Assembly (NCBI RefSeq): GCF_014640975.1
Contig: NZ_BMHO01000001.1
Coordinates: forward strand, 1,746,166 to 1,810,165
Source: Microbacterium faecale
Lineage (GTDB): Bacteria; Actinomycetota; Actinomycetes; Actinomycetales; Microbacteriaceae
Direction of reading: 5' to 3'
DNA length: 64,000 nucleotides
Below the pieces are notes generated by a model. It did no database searches. It saw nothing but the letters and a program-made list of their open reading frames with translations, and had not been told where the DNA came from. Positions 51,838 to 60,205 of the stretch are shown piece after piece; the first letter of the stretch is position 1, and the number at the start of each line of letters is the position of its first letter. A program made the translations under genes and the position numbers.

Positions 51838-52533
51838 TCAGGCGAGGACCTCGTTCGCTCGCTCGAGGTCCTCGGCGAAGTCGACCTCGACCGCGTAGAG
51901 GTCGCTGATGTCCATCGCGCTCACGCGGACGCCGTTCTCGGCGATCGCGAGCTCGAGGCCGCGCTCGAAGTAGTCCTGGTCGTCGACGCGCTGCAGCTGT
52001 GCCTGCAGGGCACGCTTGTCCTGGCGCGCGATGTAGTTGATTCCGACGGCCTCGCCAGCGGCGCCTTCGACGGTCTTGGACAGCTCGGTGATGAAGCCGC
52101 GCTCATCGAGCGTGTACTTCACCTCCTCGTCGCTGACACTGGACGTGTTGACGGTGACGAACGACTGCTCGCGCTCGATGAGCTCGACGGCGCGGCCGAG
52201 CACGCGCGGGTCGAAGACGACGTCGCCGTTCATCCACAGCACGCCGCCGCGACCCGTCGCCGTGAGCGCGCGCAGGAGGCTCTTGGACGTGTTCGTCTCG
52301 TCGTAACTCTCGTTGTGCACGTAGTCGGCATCGGGGAACGCATCGATGATCGTCTCAGCGCGGTAGCCGACGACGGTCGTGATGCGGGCATCGGAACCGA
52401 AAGCGGCGCGAATGTTCTCGTGCTGCTGCTGCATGATCGTGCGGCCGTCGGAAAGCGTCGTGAGCGACTTCGGCAACGCACGGCCGAGGCGCGTGCCCAT
52501 GCCAGCGGCAAGAATGACGGTCTGGAGGGTCAT
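51838..52533 (-). CDS. Sugar/choline-type nucleotidyltransferase (LicC-like)
   Basis: A 231-residue NTP-transferase. The start VILAAGMGTRLGRALPKSL is the nucleotide-binding motif (GxGTR...PK), and LWMNGDVVFDP carries the metal-binding Asp. It resembles phosphocholine cytidylyltransferase LicC and MobA-like enzymes more than the long RmlA type. The start ATG 52533 has AAAGGAG at a good distance; the long frame upstream is not supported. It sits near four CDP-glycerol-type transferases and could make a CDP-activated donor for them, but the actual nucleotide and substrate are not visible. Confidence 0.82.
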   Translation of the reverse strand: MTLQTVILAAGMGTRLGRALPKSLTTLSDGRTIMQQQHENIRAAFGSDARITTVVGYRAETIIDAFPDADYVHNESYDETNTSKSLLRALTATGRGGVLWMNGDVVFDPRVLGRAVELIEREQSFVTVNTSSVSDEEVKYTLDERGFITELSKTVEGAAGEAVGINYIARQDKRALQAQLQRVDDQDYFERGLELAIAENGVRVSAMDISDLYAVEVDFAEDLERANEVLA

Positions 52534-52734
52534 GCGAATACTCCTTTGCGGGACGGGCCACGCCCGGGAACCCCGCCATCGCGGACCGCGCGACGTGTTT
52601 ACTCGGAGTTCATCCCTTGTCTCACGCCAGGATACCAACGCGTCCTGATTTTCCTGGGAGTTCCGAGGGGATGTGGAGGTTACCGGCCATGTCGGAACGG
52701 GGCGAGCGCGCGCGGATACGCGTGCCCGGATTGA

Positions 52735-52740
52735 TAGGTT
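52735..52740 (+). promoter_or_regulatory. -10 box, leaderless type
   Basis: TAGGTT, with 6 nt to the GTG at 52747. Confidence 0.55.
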
Positions 52741-52746
52741 GTACGG

Positions 52747-53559
52747 GTGACAGTCACGTCGGGGGAGGACAGATCCGAGGTGCGCGAGGAGGAAACGCCC
52801 GCGCACGCGGCGCTCGAGTTGCGCGGTGTCGTCAAGACGTATCGCGGCGAGCCGGCCGTCGCCGGAATCGACCTCAGCGTGCCTGTCGGCACCTTCTACG
52901 GTCTCGTGGGGCCGAATGGCGCCGGGAAGACGACGACGCTGTCTATGATCTCCGGGTTGCTCCGTCCGGATCGGGGTGACATTCGCGTGTTCGACGTGGA
53001 TGCGATCGCACGTCCGCGCGACGCGAAGACGGCGATGGGTGTGCTGCCCGACCGGATGCGCACCTTCGACCGCCTCACGGGACGTCAGCTGCTGCACTAC
53101 GTCGGGTCGCTGCGTGGCCTGTCCGGTCCCGTTGTCCGGGAGCGCGCCGACGAACTCGCTCAGGCCTTCGGGCTCATCCCCGCGATGGGCCGCGCCGTAT
53201 CGGATTACTCGACGGGCATGACGAAGAAGCTGCTGCTGGCCTGCGCCATGATCCATGCCCCGCGCCTGCTCGTGCTCGATGAGCCATTCGAATCGGTCGA
53301 CCCCGTCTCGTCGCAGACACTCCTCGACGTGTTGCGCACGTACGTTGACGGCGGCGGCACGGTGATCCTGTCGGGGCACAGCATGAGCCTCATCGAGAGC
53401 ATCTGCTCGCGCATCTCGGTTCTCGTCACGGGACAGGTGCTCGCCGAGGGCACGGTCAACGAAGTGCGCGGCGAGATGACGCTCGAACAGCGGTTCGTGG
53501 ATCTGAGTGGAAGCGTCGAGGGGGGCGGCCTGGAGTGGTTGCACACGTCCTCCGGCTGA
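52747..53559 (+). CDS. ABC transporter ATP-binding protein
   Basis: A 270-residue ATPase. Walker A is GPNGAGKTTT near 56-65, the signature STGMTKK near 157 departs from the usual LSGGQ, and Walker B is LVLDEPFESVDP near 175. The H-loop is in ILSGHSMSL. It pairs with the membrane protein whose start overlaps its 3' end by 25 bp, forming an exporter. The position after the surface-polymer genes hints at a polymer or lipid export role, but the system does not look like TagGH, since the ATPase has no extra C-terminal domain. Confidence 0.9.
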   Translation: MTVTSGEDRSEVREEETPAHAALELRGVVKTYRGEPAVAGIDLSVPVGTFYGLVGPNGAGKTTTLSMISGLLRPDRGDIRVFDVDAIARPRDAKTAMGVLPDRMRTFDRLTGRQLLHYVGSLRGLSGPVVRERADELAQAFGLIPAMGRAVSDYSTGMTKKLLLACAMIHAPRLLVLDEPFESVDPVSSQTLLDVLRTYVDGGGTVILSGHSMSLIESICSRISVLVTGQVLAEGTVNEVRGEMTLEQRFVDLSGSVEGGGLEWLHTSSG

Positions 53560-55076
53560 GGATCGCCCAGCAGCTCGCCCCGCTGCGCACCCGACGCCGC
53601 GGCTCCGCGATCGTCGCGGACCTCCTCATCGTGCTCGCCGCGGCGGCCGCGGCCACAGGGGCGGTGGCGCTCCAGTCGACGTCGGCAGAGACGCTCGAGG
53701 TCGCCGTCGTGCTCGGCGGGTCGCTGATCACGCTGGCGTTCTTCCTCGCGCCGTTCGGATCGCCGCGGCCGGATCCGCTCGACCCCGCCGCGTTCGCGCT
53801 CTTGCCGTTGTCTCCGATCGCGTTGACAGGTGCGACAATGCTCGCCGCCCTCACCAGTCTTCCCCTGATGGCCGTGATCGCCGTCGACATCGCCGCCGCA
53901 AGCTCCGCGGTCGCCCTGGGCCGCCCCGTCGTCGAGGCGGCCGCCGGTGTCGCCGCGCATGCGCTCACGTGCGCGCTGGTCGCGCGACTTGGCTACGCGC
54001 TCGCCGTGCGCGTGCGCGTCGGAGGCCGGACCCGCGAGGGTGCGACCATCGTGGCGATCCTCGGCGTCGCCGTCGTCATTCCCGCCGCGGCATATGCGGT
54101 GTCGGCATCCTGGGAGCTCGGCGCACCCGCACTGATCGTCACCGTCGCGCAGGTCGCCGCGCTCATGCCGATCGGTGCGGCCCCCGCGCTCCTGGCAACT
54201 GGCGGGTCCGCGGTGATCGCCGTCACGACCGCGACGCTGGTGGTCGCGATCACCTGCTGGGCGCTGATCGTGCGGCACGCCCTCGCCTCGCCGCCGCGAT
54301 CGGCCGAGCAGCAGGAGGCGGGCCTCGGCTGGCTCGGCATCCTCCCGACGACCGCGACGGGCGTGATCGCCGCGCGCAGCATGATCTATTGGTCGCGCGA
54401 CGTGCGCTACCTCGCGAACGTCGCGATCATCCCGATCGCTGGCCTCGTCCCCGTCCTCCCGCTGCTGATCGCCGGTGTCCCGGTCGACGTCGTCGCGCTG
54501 ATCCCGCTGCCGATCATCGCCGCATTCCTCGGCTGGACGATCCACAACGATCTCGCGTACGACTCCGAGGCGATCTGGCTGCACGTCGTCACAAGCGTGC
54601 GCGGCGTCGCAGATCGCATCGGGCGCCTGCTGCCGATCGTCGTCATCGCGATCCCGATGCTCTCGATCACGATCGCCGTCACGGCGGCTGTCGCCGGCGC
54701 GTGGGAGCATCTCGGCGCCCTCGTTGGCGTCGCGCTCGCCCTCACGCTGTCGGGGATCGGCTTGTCGAGCGTCTCCTCGGCGGCGGCCGCCTACCCGGTC
54801 GCGCGTCCCGGCGACAGCCCGTTCCGCCAGCCGCAGCGGGCCGGCGGGCGCGGCGTTCTCGCCCCAGCGGTCGTCCTGATCGGCACCTTCTGTGTGTCGG
54901 TTCCCACGCTCATCGCGGCGTTCGGGGCGGTCGTGTCGCGCACGCGAGAAGACGTCGATGCGCTGTGGATCGGGGCGGGAACCGGGGTCGGCGTCCTTGT
55001 CTTCGGGGTCCTGATCGGGGCCCTCATCTTCCAGCGGCGCGGGCACCGCCTCATCGAAATCGGGCAGACGAGATGA
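53535..55076 (+). CDS. ABC transporter membrane subunit, large
   Basis: A 513-residue integral membrane protein with about 12 predicted helices and very few charged residues between them. It has no recognisable substrate-binding domain. It starts VAHVLRLRIAQQLAPLRTRR at GTG 53535 and overlaps the ATPase gene by 25 bp, a strong coupling. Its arginine-rich loops (AVRVRVGGRTREG) fit the inside-positive rule. It is probably an exporter permease of unknown substrate. The last loop is followed by one terminal helix and a short basic tail. Confidence 0.82.
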   Translation: MVAHVLRLRIAQQLAPLRTRRRGSAIVADLLIVLAAAAAATGAVALQSTSAETLEVAVVLGGSLITLAFFLAPFGSPRPDPLDPAAFALLPLSPIALTGATMLAALTSLPLMAVIAVDIAAASSAVALGRPVVEAAAGVAAHALTCALVARLGYALAVRVRVGGRTREGATIVAILGVAVVIPAAAYAVSASWELGAPALIVTVAQVAALMPIGAAPALLATGGSAVIAVTTATLVVAITCWALIVRHALASPPRSAEQQEAGLGWLGILPTTATGVIAARSMIYWSRDVRYLANVAIIPIAGLVPVLPLLIAGVPVDVVALIPLPIIAAFLGWTIHNDLAYDSEAIWLHVVTSVRGVADRIGRLLPIVVIAIPMLSITIAVTAAVAGAWEHLGALVGVALALTLSGIGLSSVSSAAAAYPVARPGDSPFRQPQRAGGRGVLAPAVVLIGTFCVSVPTLIAAFGAVVSRTREDVDALWIGAGTGVGVLVFGVLIGALIFQRRGHRLIEIGQTR

Positions 55077-55107
55077 CTCGCGGCGGCCACCGCGGTCAGA
55101 ACCCCAC

Positions 55108-55113
55108 TAAAAT
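55108..55113 (+). promoter_or_regulatory. -10 box, leaderless type
   Basis: TAAAAT, with 7 nt to the ATG at 55121. Confidence 0.6.
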
Positions 55114-55120
55114 CGATCGT

Positions 55121-55387
55121 ATGAGCACGCCACTCGACAGCCCGGACCAGGGCGGTACCGCGCTTCTCGACCGTGAACTGCAGGAGCTCATTGAAGAGCA
55201 GACGCAGGATCCCGGCGATCATGAGCGATTCAGTCATTACGTCAAGAAGGACAAGATCTTGGAGTCTGCGATCACGGGGAAGCCCGTGCGCGCACTCTGC
55301 GGCAAGAAGTGGACGCCGGGGCGCGACCCCGAGAAGTTCCCTGTCTGCCCGACGTGCAAGGAGATCTACGAGTCACTCAAGAAGTGA
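55121..55387 (+). CDS. DUF3039 domain protein
   Basis: An 88-residue protein of DUF3039, a small actinobacterial family. The conserved core is HERFSHYVKKDKILESAITG, VRALCGKKWTPGRDP and FPVCPTCKEIYESL, with three cysteines (C..CxxC) that may bind zinc. Its start at 55121 follows a perfect leaderless promoter; the larger open frame that includes it is a shadow of the upstream permease gene. It is convergent with pncB. No function is known for the family. Confidence 0.88.
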   Translation: MSTPLDSPDQGGTALLDRELQELIEEQTQDPGDHERFSHYVKKDKILESAITGKPVRALCGKKWTPGRDPEKFPVCPTCKEIYESLKK

Positions 55388-55414
55388 CAGACCGCGGCGT
55401 GAGCCGTTGCGACA

Positions 55415-56710
55415 TCACGCCGACACGGTCGGCAGCGCCGGATCGGACTTGCTGAGCGCGAGGGCGCGCACGGGCAGCTCGTTCCGCACGCGGAGGTGGT
55501 GCTCCCGCGCGGCGCGGACACCGGCCGCTCCCTCCGCCGCGGCGTCGATGTCGCCACCGTCGACGAGTGTCCTCACGAGCGTCCGTGCGTCGGTCGGTGC
55601 GGCGGCGTCGGCCGGGCAGACGATCTCCTCGGTCGCGCGATCGACCTCGAGGCGCCGGAAGGCGCTCTTGCGGCCTCCCGTCGACGACTTGTCCTGCGCC
55701 TTCTTCGCGACGGGGATCCACGTACCCGACGCGTCTTCGCGCGCGACGAGCTTGTAGACGAGCCCCGCCGTGGGGTAGCCGGATCCCGTCACAAGCGAGG
55801 TTCCCACGCCGTAGGAGTCGACGGGCGAGGCCGCGAGTGCAGCGATCGCGTACTCATCGAGGTCGCTGGTGACCGTGATGCGCGTGTCGTGATTGCCGAG
55901 GCGATCGAGCTGTTCCCGCACCTCGGCGGCCACGAGCGGCAGGTCGCCGGAGTCGATGCGCACGCCGCCGAGGCGCGGTCCGCCGATCTCGACCGCTCGG
56001 CGCACTCCCTCGGCGATGTCGTAGGTGTCGACGAGCAGCGTCGTGTCCTCGCCGAGCGAGGCAACCTGCGACCGAAACGCGTCTTCCTCGGAGTCGTGCA
56101 GGAGGGTCCACGAGTGGGCGGCCGTGCCCATCGTCGGCACCCCCCAGCGTCGCCCCGCCTCGAGGTTGCTGGTGGCGGTGAAACCCGCGATGTAGGCGGC
56201 GCGCGCGGCGGCGACGGCACCGTGCTCGTGCGCGCGACGGGAGCCCATCTCGGCGAGCGGACGATCGCCGGCCGCGATCGACATCCGGGCGGCCGCGGTG
56301 GCGATCGCGGAGTCGTGATTGAGAACGCTGAGCGCGAGCGTCTCGAGAATGACCGCGTCGGCGAACGTCGCCTCGACGGTCAGGAGCGGCGAACCCGGGA
56401 AATAGAGCTCGCCTTCGCGGTAGCCCGCAATGGATCCCGAGAAGCGGTAGTTCTCGAGGTAGCGCACCGTCTCATCGCTGACGACTCTCTCATCGCGGAG
56501 GAACGCGAGCTCCTCCTCGCCGAAGCGGAAATCGCGCAGCAGACCGAGCAGTCGTCCCTGGCCCGCAGCCACGCCGAAGCGTCGGCCGCCGGACAGGCGC
56601 CGACCGAACAGCTCGAACACGCACCGGCGATGCGCGGATCCGTCGCGCAGCGACGCATCGAGCATGGTCAGTTCGTACCGATCCGTCATGAGCGCGGTCG
56701 AGGGTGCCAT
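55415..56710 (-). CDS. pncB: Nicotinate phosphoribosyltransferase
   Basis: A 431-residue enzyme that makes nicotinate mononucleotide from nicotinate and PRPP, in the NAD salvage pathway. Family motifs are TDRYELTML at residues 9-17, the EAGRRWGVPTMGTAAHSW segment with the active His, VRIDSGDLP, and ITVTSDLDEYAI. The C-terminus lies beyond GGRKSAFRRLEVDR. The start is ATG 56710 because TAGAGT lies 7 nt upstream; the longer frame is not needed. It is divergent from murL, and only 56 bp separate the two starts. Confidence 0.93.
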   Translation of the reverse strand: MAPSTALMTDRYELTMLDASLRDGSAHRRCVFELFGRRLSGGRRFGVAAGQGRLLGLLRDFRFGEEELAFLRDERVVSDETVRYLENYRFSGSIAGYREGELYFPGSPLLTVEATFADAVILETLALSVLNHDSAIATAAARMSIAAGDRPLAEMGSRRAHEHGAVAAARAAYIAGFTATSNLEAGRRWGVPTMGTAAHSWTLLHDSEEDAFRSQVASLGEDTTLLVDTYDIAEGVRRAVEIGGPRLGGVRIDSGDLPLVAAEVREQLDRLGNHDTRITVTSDLDEYAIAALAASPVDSYGVGTSLVTGSGYPTAGLVYKLVAREDASGTWIPVAKKAQDKSSTGGRKSAFRRLEVDRATEEIVCPADAAAPTDARTLVRTLVDGGDIDAAAEGAAGVRAAREHHLRVRNELPVRALALSKSDPALPTVSA

Positions 56711-56717
56711 GACGGCT

Positions 56718-56723
56718 ACTCTA
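56718..56723 (-). promoter_or_regulatory. -10 box, leaderless type
   Basis: TAGAGT on the minus strand, with 7 nt to the ATG of pncB at 56710. Confidence 0.6.
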
Positions 56724-56752
56724 CTGGCGGGTCCACGCCCAGATCGCGCGTG

Positions 56753-56758
56753 TAGATT
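56753..56758 (+). promoter_or_regulatory. -10 box of murL-murD2
   Basis: TAGATT, with 8 nt to the ATG of murL at 56767. Confidence 0.5.
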
Positions 56759-56766
56759 TGACCGCG

Positions 56767-58101
56767 ATGGATACGGCATTCACGAAGATGCGTCCCCGCA
56801 TCACGCGATTCGAATGCGGCGAACCGGAGCTCGTCGGGGCCACGGTCCGGCTGCCCTATGCCGCGACCGGCGCTGACGGCGCCGGGTACAGCTTCACCGA
56901 GGAGATCGTCTTCCCCGGCGACGTCGCGGATGGCCCTGTCGCGAAGGGCCTGATTCGCCTGCTCTCGCTCTCGGCATCGCTGAGCTATTACAAGGCGTTC
57001 GCACCCGTTCCGTTTTCCGTGCCATCGGGACTCACTCCCGCCGAGCGACAGTTCGTGACCGAGCTGATTCGCAACGGGCTCGGAGAGTTCGCCGTCATCA
57101 ACGACATGCCGGAGGCGCTGGAGCCCACTGTGACGGGCCCGGAACGCGTCGCCGAGCCTGTCGGGAAGCCGGTCCTCGCCGAGCAGCGGGCTCTGATCGC
57201 GGTCGGTGGCGGGAAAGATTCCGTCGTCTCGATCGAGACGCTCCGGCGCGCCGACGCCGAGCTCGGCCTCGTCGCTGTCAATCCCCGGCTGCCGATCGAG
57301 CGCACGGCCGAGACCGCTGGGCTGCCGCTCCACAGCGCCACGCGCGCCATCGATGCCGAGCTGCTGCGGCTGAATGACGAGGGCGCGCCGAACGGGCACG
57401 TGCCGGTCACGGCGATCAACTCCCTCATCGCGCTCATCTCCGCCGTCGCCACGGGGTTCGATACGGTCGTCTTCAGCAACGAGGCGAGTGCGTCGTTCGG
57501 TAACCAGCGCTGGGCCGGACGCGACATCAATCACCAGTGGTCGAAGAGCGCCGACTTCGAACGGCTGCTCCGCGAGAGCCTGCCCGACGGATCTCCGCAG
57601 TACCTGTCGTTGCTGCGGCCGCTGACCGAGATCCGCATCGCCCGCGCGTTCGCGGGCATGACGGCGTACCACGGCGTGTTCACGAGCTGCAATCGCGCGT
57701 TCCGCCTCAGCGCTGCGGCGAACGCCACGTGGTGCGGTGACTGTCCGAAGTGCCGGTTCGTGTTCCTCGTCCTCGCTCCGTTCCTCACGCGCGAGGCGCT
57801 GCTGGAGATCTTCGGCGGCCGCGACCTGTTTTCAGACGCGTCGCAGCTGACGGGCTTCCTCGAGCTGCTCGGCGCCGACGGACTCCTGAAGCCGTTCGAA
57901 TGCGTCGGCGAACCCGACGAGTGTCGCGTCGCCCTCACCCTCCTGCGCGAGCACGACGACTGGGCCGGGCACCCGTTCTTCGAACGGGATGAGATCGCGG
58001 CGCTGGCGGCGACGGACGCGGAACGCGAGTCGGTGTTCGCCTGGCACGACGACGAGCACTTCCTGCCGCCGGCACTCGAGGCGGTTCTTCGTGAGGTTTG
58101 A
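56767..58101 (+). CDS. murL: UDP-MurNAc-L-Ala-L-Glu epimerase MurL
   Basis: A 444-residue MurL-type epimerase. In the family this ATP-dependent enzyme changes the terminal L-Glu of UDP-MurNAc-L-Ala-L-Glu to D-Glu, so peptidoglycan receives D-Glu without a free D-Glu pool. A PP-loop-like GGGKDS lies at residues 147-152 (ALIAVGGGKDSVVSIETL), and a cysteine cluster WCGDCPKC has Cys323, Cys326 and Cys329. Other family blocks visible are FSNEASASFGNQ and SLLRPLTEIRIARAFAG. ATG 56767 fits the -10 box; internal ATG 56788 is an alternative. The stop overlaps the start of the MurD-like ligase by 11 nt, so the two enzymes of the route are coupled. Confidence 0.85.
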   Translation: MDTAFTKMRPRITRFECGEPELVGATVRLPYAATGADGAGYSFTEEIVFPGDVADGPVAKGLIRLLSLSASLSYYKAFAPVPFSVPSGLTPAERQFVTELIRNGLGEFAVINDMPEALEPTVTGPERVAEPVGKPVLAEQRALIAVGGGKDSVVSIETLRRADAELGLVAVNPRLPIERTAETAGLPLHSATRAIDAELLRLNDEGAPNGHVPVTAINSLIALISAVATGFDTVVFSNEASASFGNQRWAGRDINHQWSKSADFERLLRESLPDGSPQYLSLLRPLTEIRIARAFAGMTAYHGVFTSCNRAFRLSAAANATWCGDCPKCRFVFLVLAPFLTREALLEIFGGRDLFSDASQLTGFLELLGADGLLKPFECVGEPDECRVALTLLREHDDWAGHPFFERDEIAALAATDAERESVFAWHDDEHFLPPALEAVLREV

Positions 58102-59389
58102 CGAGCTCAGCGGCCGCGACGTCGTCATCTGGGGTGCGGGCCGCGAGGGCATGGCGGCGCGCGACGAGCTCGCCCGGCGTGGCGTGGCGGCCACCGTCGT
58201 GGTGACCGGATCCGCGACCGCACCTGACGGCGTCGTCACCGGCGAGGAGGCACTCGCGCTGCTGGCGGACGCCGACGCGATCGTGAAGTCACCCGGGATC
58301 CCGCACACGTCACCCGAGTACGCGCGCCTGCGCGAGGACGGCGCACGATTCACGTCGTTGATGGACCTCTGGCTCGCCGAGAACGGTGACCGCGTGATCG
58401 CCGTCACGGGAACCAAGGGCAAGAGCACCACCTCGGCGCTGGTGCACCACATGCTGACGGCAACCGGTGCGACCTCGCGCCTCGCGGGCAACATCGGCAT
58501 CCCCGTCGGCGAGCCGGTCGACGTCGACTGCGCCGTCACGGAGGTCTCCAGCTACCAGGCGGCGGAACTGACGGCGTCCCCGCGGGTCGCCGTCGTGACA
58601 TCGCTCTACCCCGAGCATCTGCCGTGGCATGGCGGCTTCGACCAGTACGTCGCCGACAAGCTGCGCCTGGTCGCCCACGGCCCCGAGACCATCGTCGTGC
58701 CGGACGCCGACGGCGACCTCGCACGCCGGGTACGGGAGGTCGCGAGGGAGCAGTCGCGCCTCGTGTCTCCCTCCTCGCTCGGGATCACCGTCACGGACGA
58801 CGCACTCGTCTGGGCTGGCGTCGGCCAGATCCGCCTCGGCGAGATCGCGATGAACGGCACCCACAATCTCCACAACGCGGCGCTCGCGCTGGCCGCCGTC
58901 CACGAATACCGCGGCACACTCGATCGTGCGGCGGCACTCGGGTCCCTTGCGGGGTTCACGCCGCTCGCTCACCGGCTTGAGACGATTGCTTCGTCTGACG
59001 ATCGCACCTGGATTGACGACGGCCTCGCCACCGCGCCGCAGGCCGTCGCGGCGGCCCTCGTCAGCCTGCCCGCCCAGCGCATCGTGTTGATTGCCGGGGG
59101 AGCGGAGCGCGACGTCCCGTTCGCGCCGCTCATCGAGGCGCTTGCGCGCCGTGACGATGTCGACGTGGTCGCGATCGGTCCGGCGGGAGCGCGGCTCGCA
59201 GCTGAAGCGGAAGGGCGCTTCGACAGGATCCGCATCGCCCGTGACTTCGCCGACGCGTTGCGGCGTGCACGCTTCGTGACGGAGCCCGGCGACGTGATCC
59301 TGCTCTCGCCCGGCGCGCCGAGTTTCGACGAGTTCACCGACTACGAGGAGCGCTCGGCCGTGTTCCGGGCGGCGGCGCAGTCCGTCTGA
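58091..59389 (+). CDS. murD2: UDP-MurNAc-L-alanine--L-glutamate ligase MurD2
   Basis: A 432-residue Mur ligase that would add L-Glu to UDP-MurNAc-L-Ala for the MurL epimerase. The Rossmann-like N-terminal domain starts DVVIWGAGREGMAARDEL, the ATPase loop is GTKGKST at residues 107-113, and the central domain has MNGTHNLHNAALALAAV. The C-terminal domain carries PLAHRLETI. The canonical MurD signature NDSKATN is replaced by a DDGLATAP-type segment, which separates it from classical D-Glu-adding MurD. The GTG at 58091 overlaps the murL stop by 11 nt. Specificity for L-Glu is inferred from the pairing with MurL. Confidence 0.85.
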   Translation: MRFDELSGRDVVIWGAGREGMAARDELARRGVAATVVVTGSATAPDGVVTGEEALALLADADAIVKSPGIPHTSPEYARLREDGARFTSLMDLWLAENGDRVIAVTGTKGKSTTSALVHHMLTATGATSRLAGNIGIPVGEPVDVDCAVTEVSSYQAAELTASPRVAVVTSLYPEHLPWHGGFDQYVADKLRLVAHGPETIVVPDADGDLARRVREVAREQSRLVSPSSLGITVTDDALVWAGVGQIRLGEIAMNGTHNLHNAALALAAVHEYRGTLDRAAALGSLAGFTPLAHRLETIASSDDRTWIDDGLATAPQAVAAALVSLPAQRIVLIAGGAERDVPFAPLIEALARRDDVDVVAIGPAGARLAAEAEGRFDRIRIARDFADALRRARFVTEPGDVILLSPGAPSFDEFTDYEERSAVFRAAAQSV

Positions 59390-59430
59390 ACGCGCTGATC
59401 GGGAGCCGCCCGGTAGGGTCGAAGCCTGTC

Positions 59431-59451
59431 CGCGGAATCGTGTGTTCCGCG
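59431..59451 (+). terminator. Short hairpin upstream of rph
   Basis: CGCGGAA and TTCCGCG form a perfect 7-bp stem around TCGTGTG in the 87-bp gap between murD2 and rph, followed by ATTTCTC. It is a possible terminator of murD2 or a leader structure of rph. Confidence 0.4.
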
Positions 59452-59476
59452 ATTTCTCAACACGAAAAGGACGCCC

Positions 59477-60205
59477 ATGACAACTCGCGCCGACGGTCGA
59501 TCCCTCGATGAACTCCGCCCCGTCACGATCGAGCGGGGGTGGAGCAGCCAGGCCGAGGGAAGCGCGCTCATCAGCTTCGGCGGCACGCGTGTGCTCTGCA
59601 CGGCGAGCTTCACGAACGGCGTGCCCCGCTGGCTCACGGGCCAGGGCAAGGGGTGGGTGACGGCCGAGTACGCGATGCTGCCGCGCGCGACGAACGACCG
59701 ATCGCCGCGCGAGAGCGTCAAGGGCAAAATCGGCGGGCGCACCCACGAGATCTCGCGCCTCATCGGGCGCGCGCTGCGCGCGGTCGTCGATACCTCGGCG
59801 CTCGGCGAGAACACGATCGTCATCGACTGCGACGTGCTGCAGGCCGACGGCGGCACCCGCACGGCGTCGATCACGGGGGCCTTCGTGGCGCTCAGCGACG
59901 CGATCGAGTGGGGGCGTGAGCGCGGCTACGTCGCGAAGAAGGCGACGCCGCTGGCCGACAGCGTCGCGGCGATCTCGGTGGGCATCATCGACGGGACGCC
60001 GATGCTCGACCTTCCCTACGAGGAGGACGTGCGTGCCGGGACGGACATGAACATCGTCATGACGGGATCCGGTGCCTTCATCGAGGTACAGGGGACCGCC
60101 GAGCAGGCGCCGTTCGACAAGGCGGAGCTCGATCGACTCCTCGACCTCGGCGCGAAGGGGTGCGCCGACCTCACCGCGCTTCAGAAGGAGGCGCTCGGCC
60201 GATGA
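59477..60205 (+). CDS. rph: Ribonuclease PH
   Basis: A 242-residue 3'-to-5' phosphorolytic exoribonuclease that trims tRNA precursors. Characteristic blocks are [20 protein letters not shown] at the N-terminus, [35 protein letters not shown] and [19 protein letters not shown]. Length and ends are normal. The start has an AAAAGGA ribosome-binding site about 5 nt upstream. The stop overlaps rdgB by 4 nt, a common pairing in actinobacteria. Confidence 0.96.
   Translation: MTTRADGRSLDELRPVTIERGWSSQAEGSALISFGGTRVLCTASFTNGVPRWLTGQGKGWVTAEYAMLPRATNDRSPRESVKGKIGGRTHEISRLIGRALRAVVDTSALGENTIVIDCDVLQADGGTRTASITGAFVALSDAIEWGRERGYVAKKATPLADSVAAISVGIIDGTPMLDLPYEEDVRAGTDMNIVMTGSGAFIEVQGTAEQAPFDKAELDRLLDLGAKGCADLTALQKEALGR

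Noticed and set aside
52534-53544. N-terminal extension of the nucleotidyltransferase
   Set aside because: It overlaps the ABC ATPase gene on the other strand; the ATG at 52533 has an excellent ribosome-binding site and directly precedes the nucleotide-binding motif.
53205-55046. A 613-codon minus-strand open frame opposite the ABC membrane subunit
   Set aside because: Its composition is dominated by Arg, Asp and Gly, as expected of a shadow of a hydrophobic protein in GC-rich DNA.
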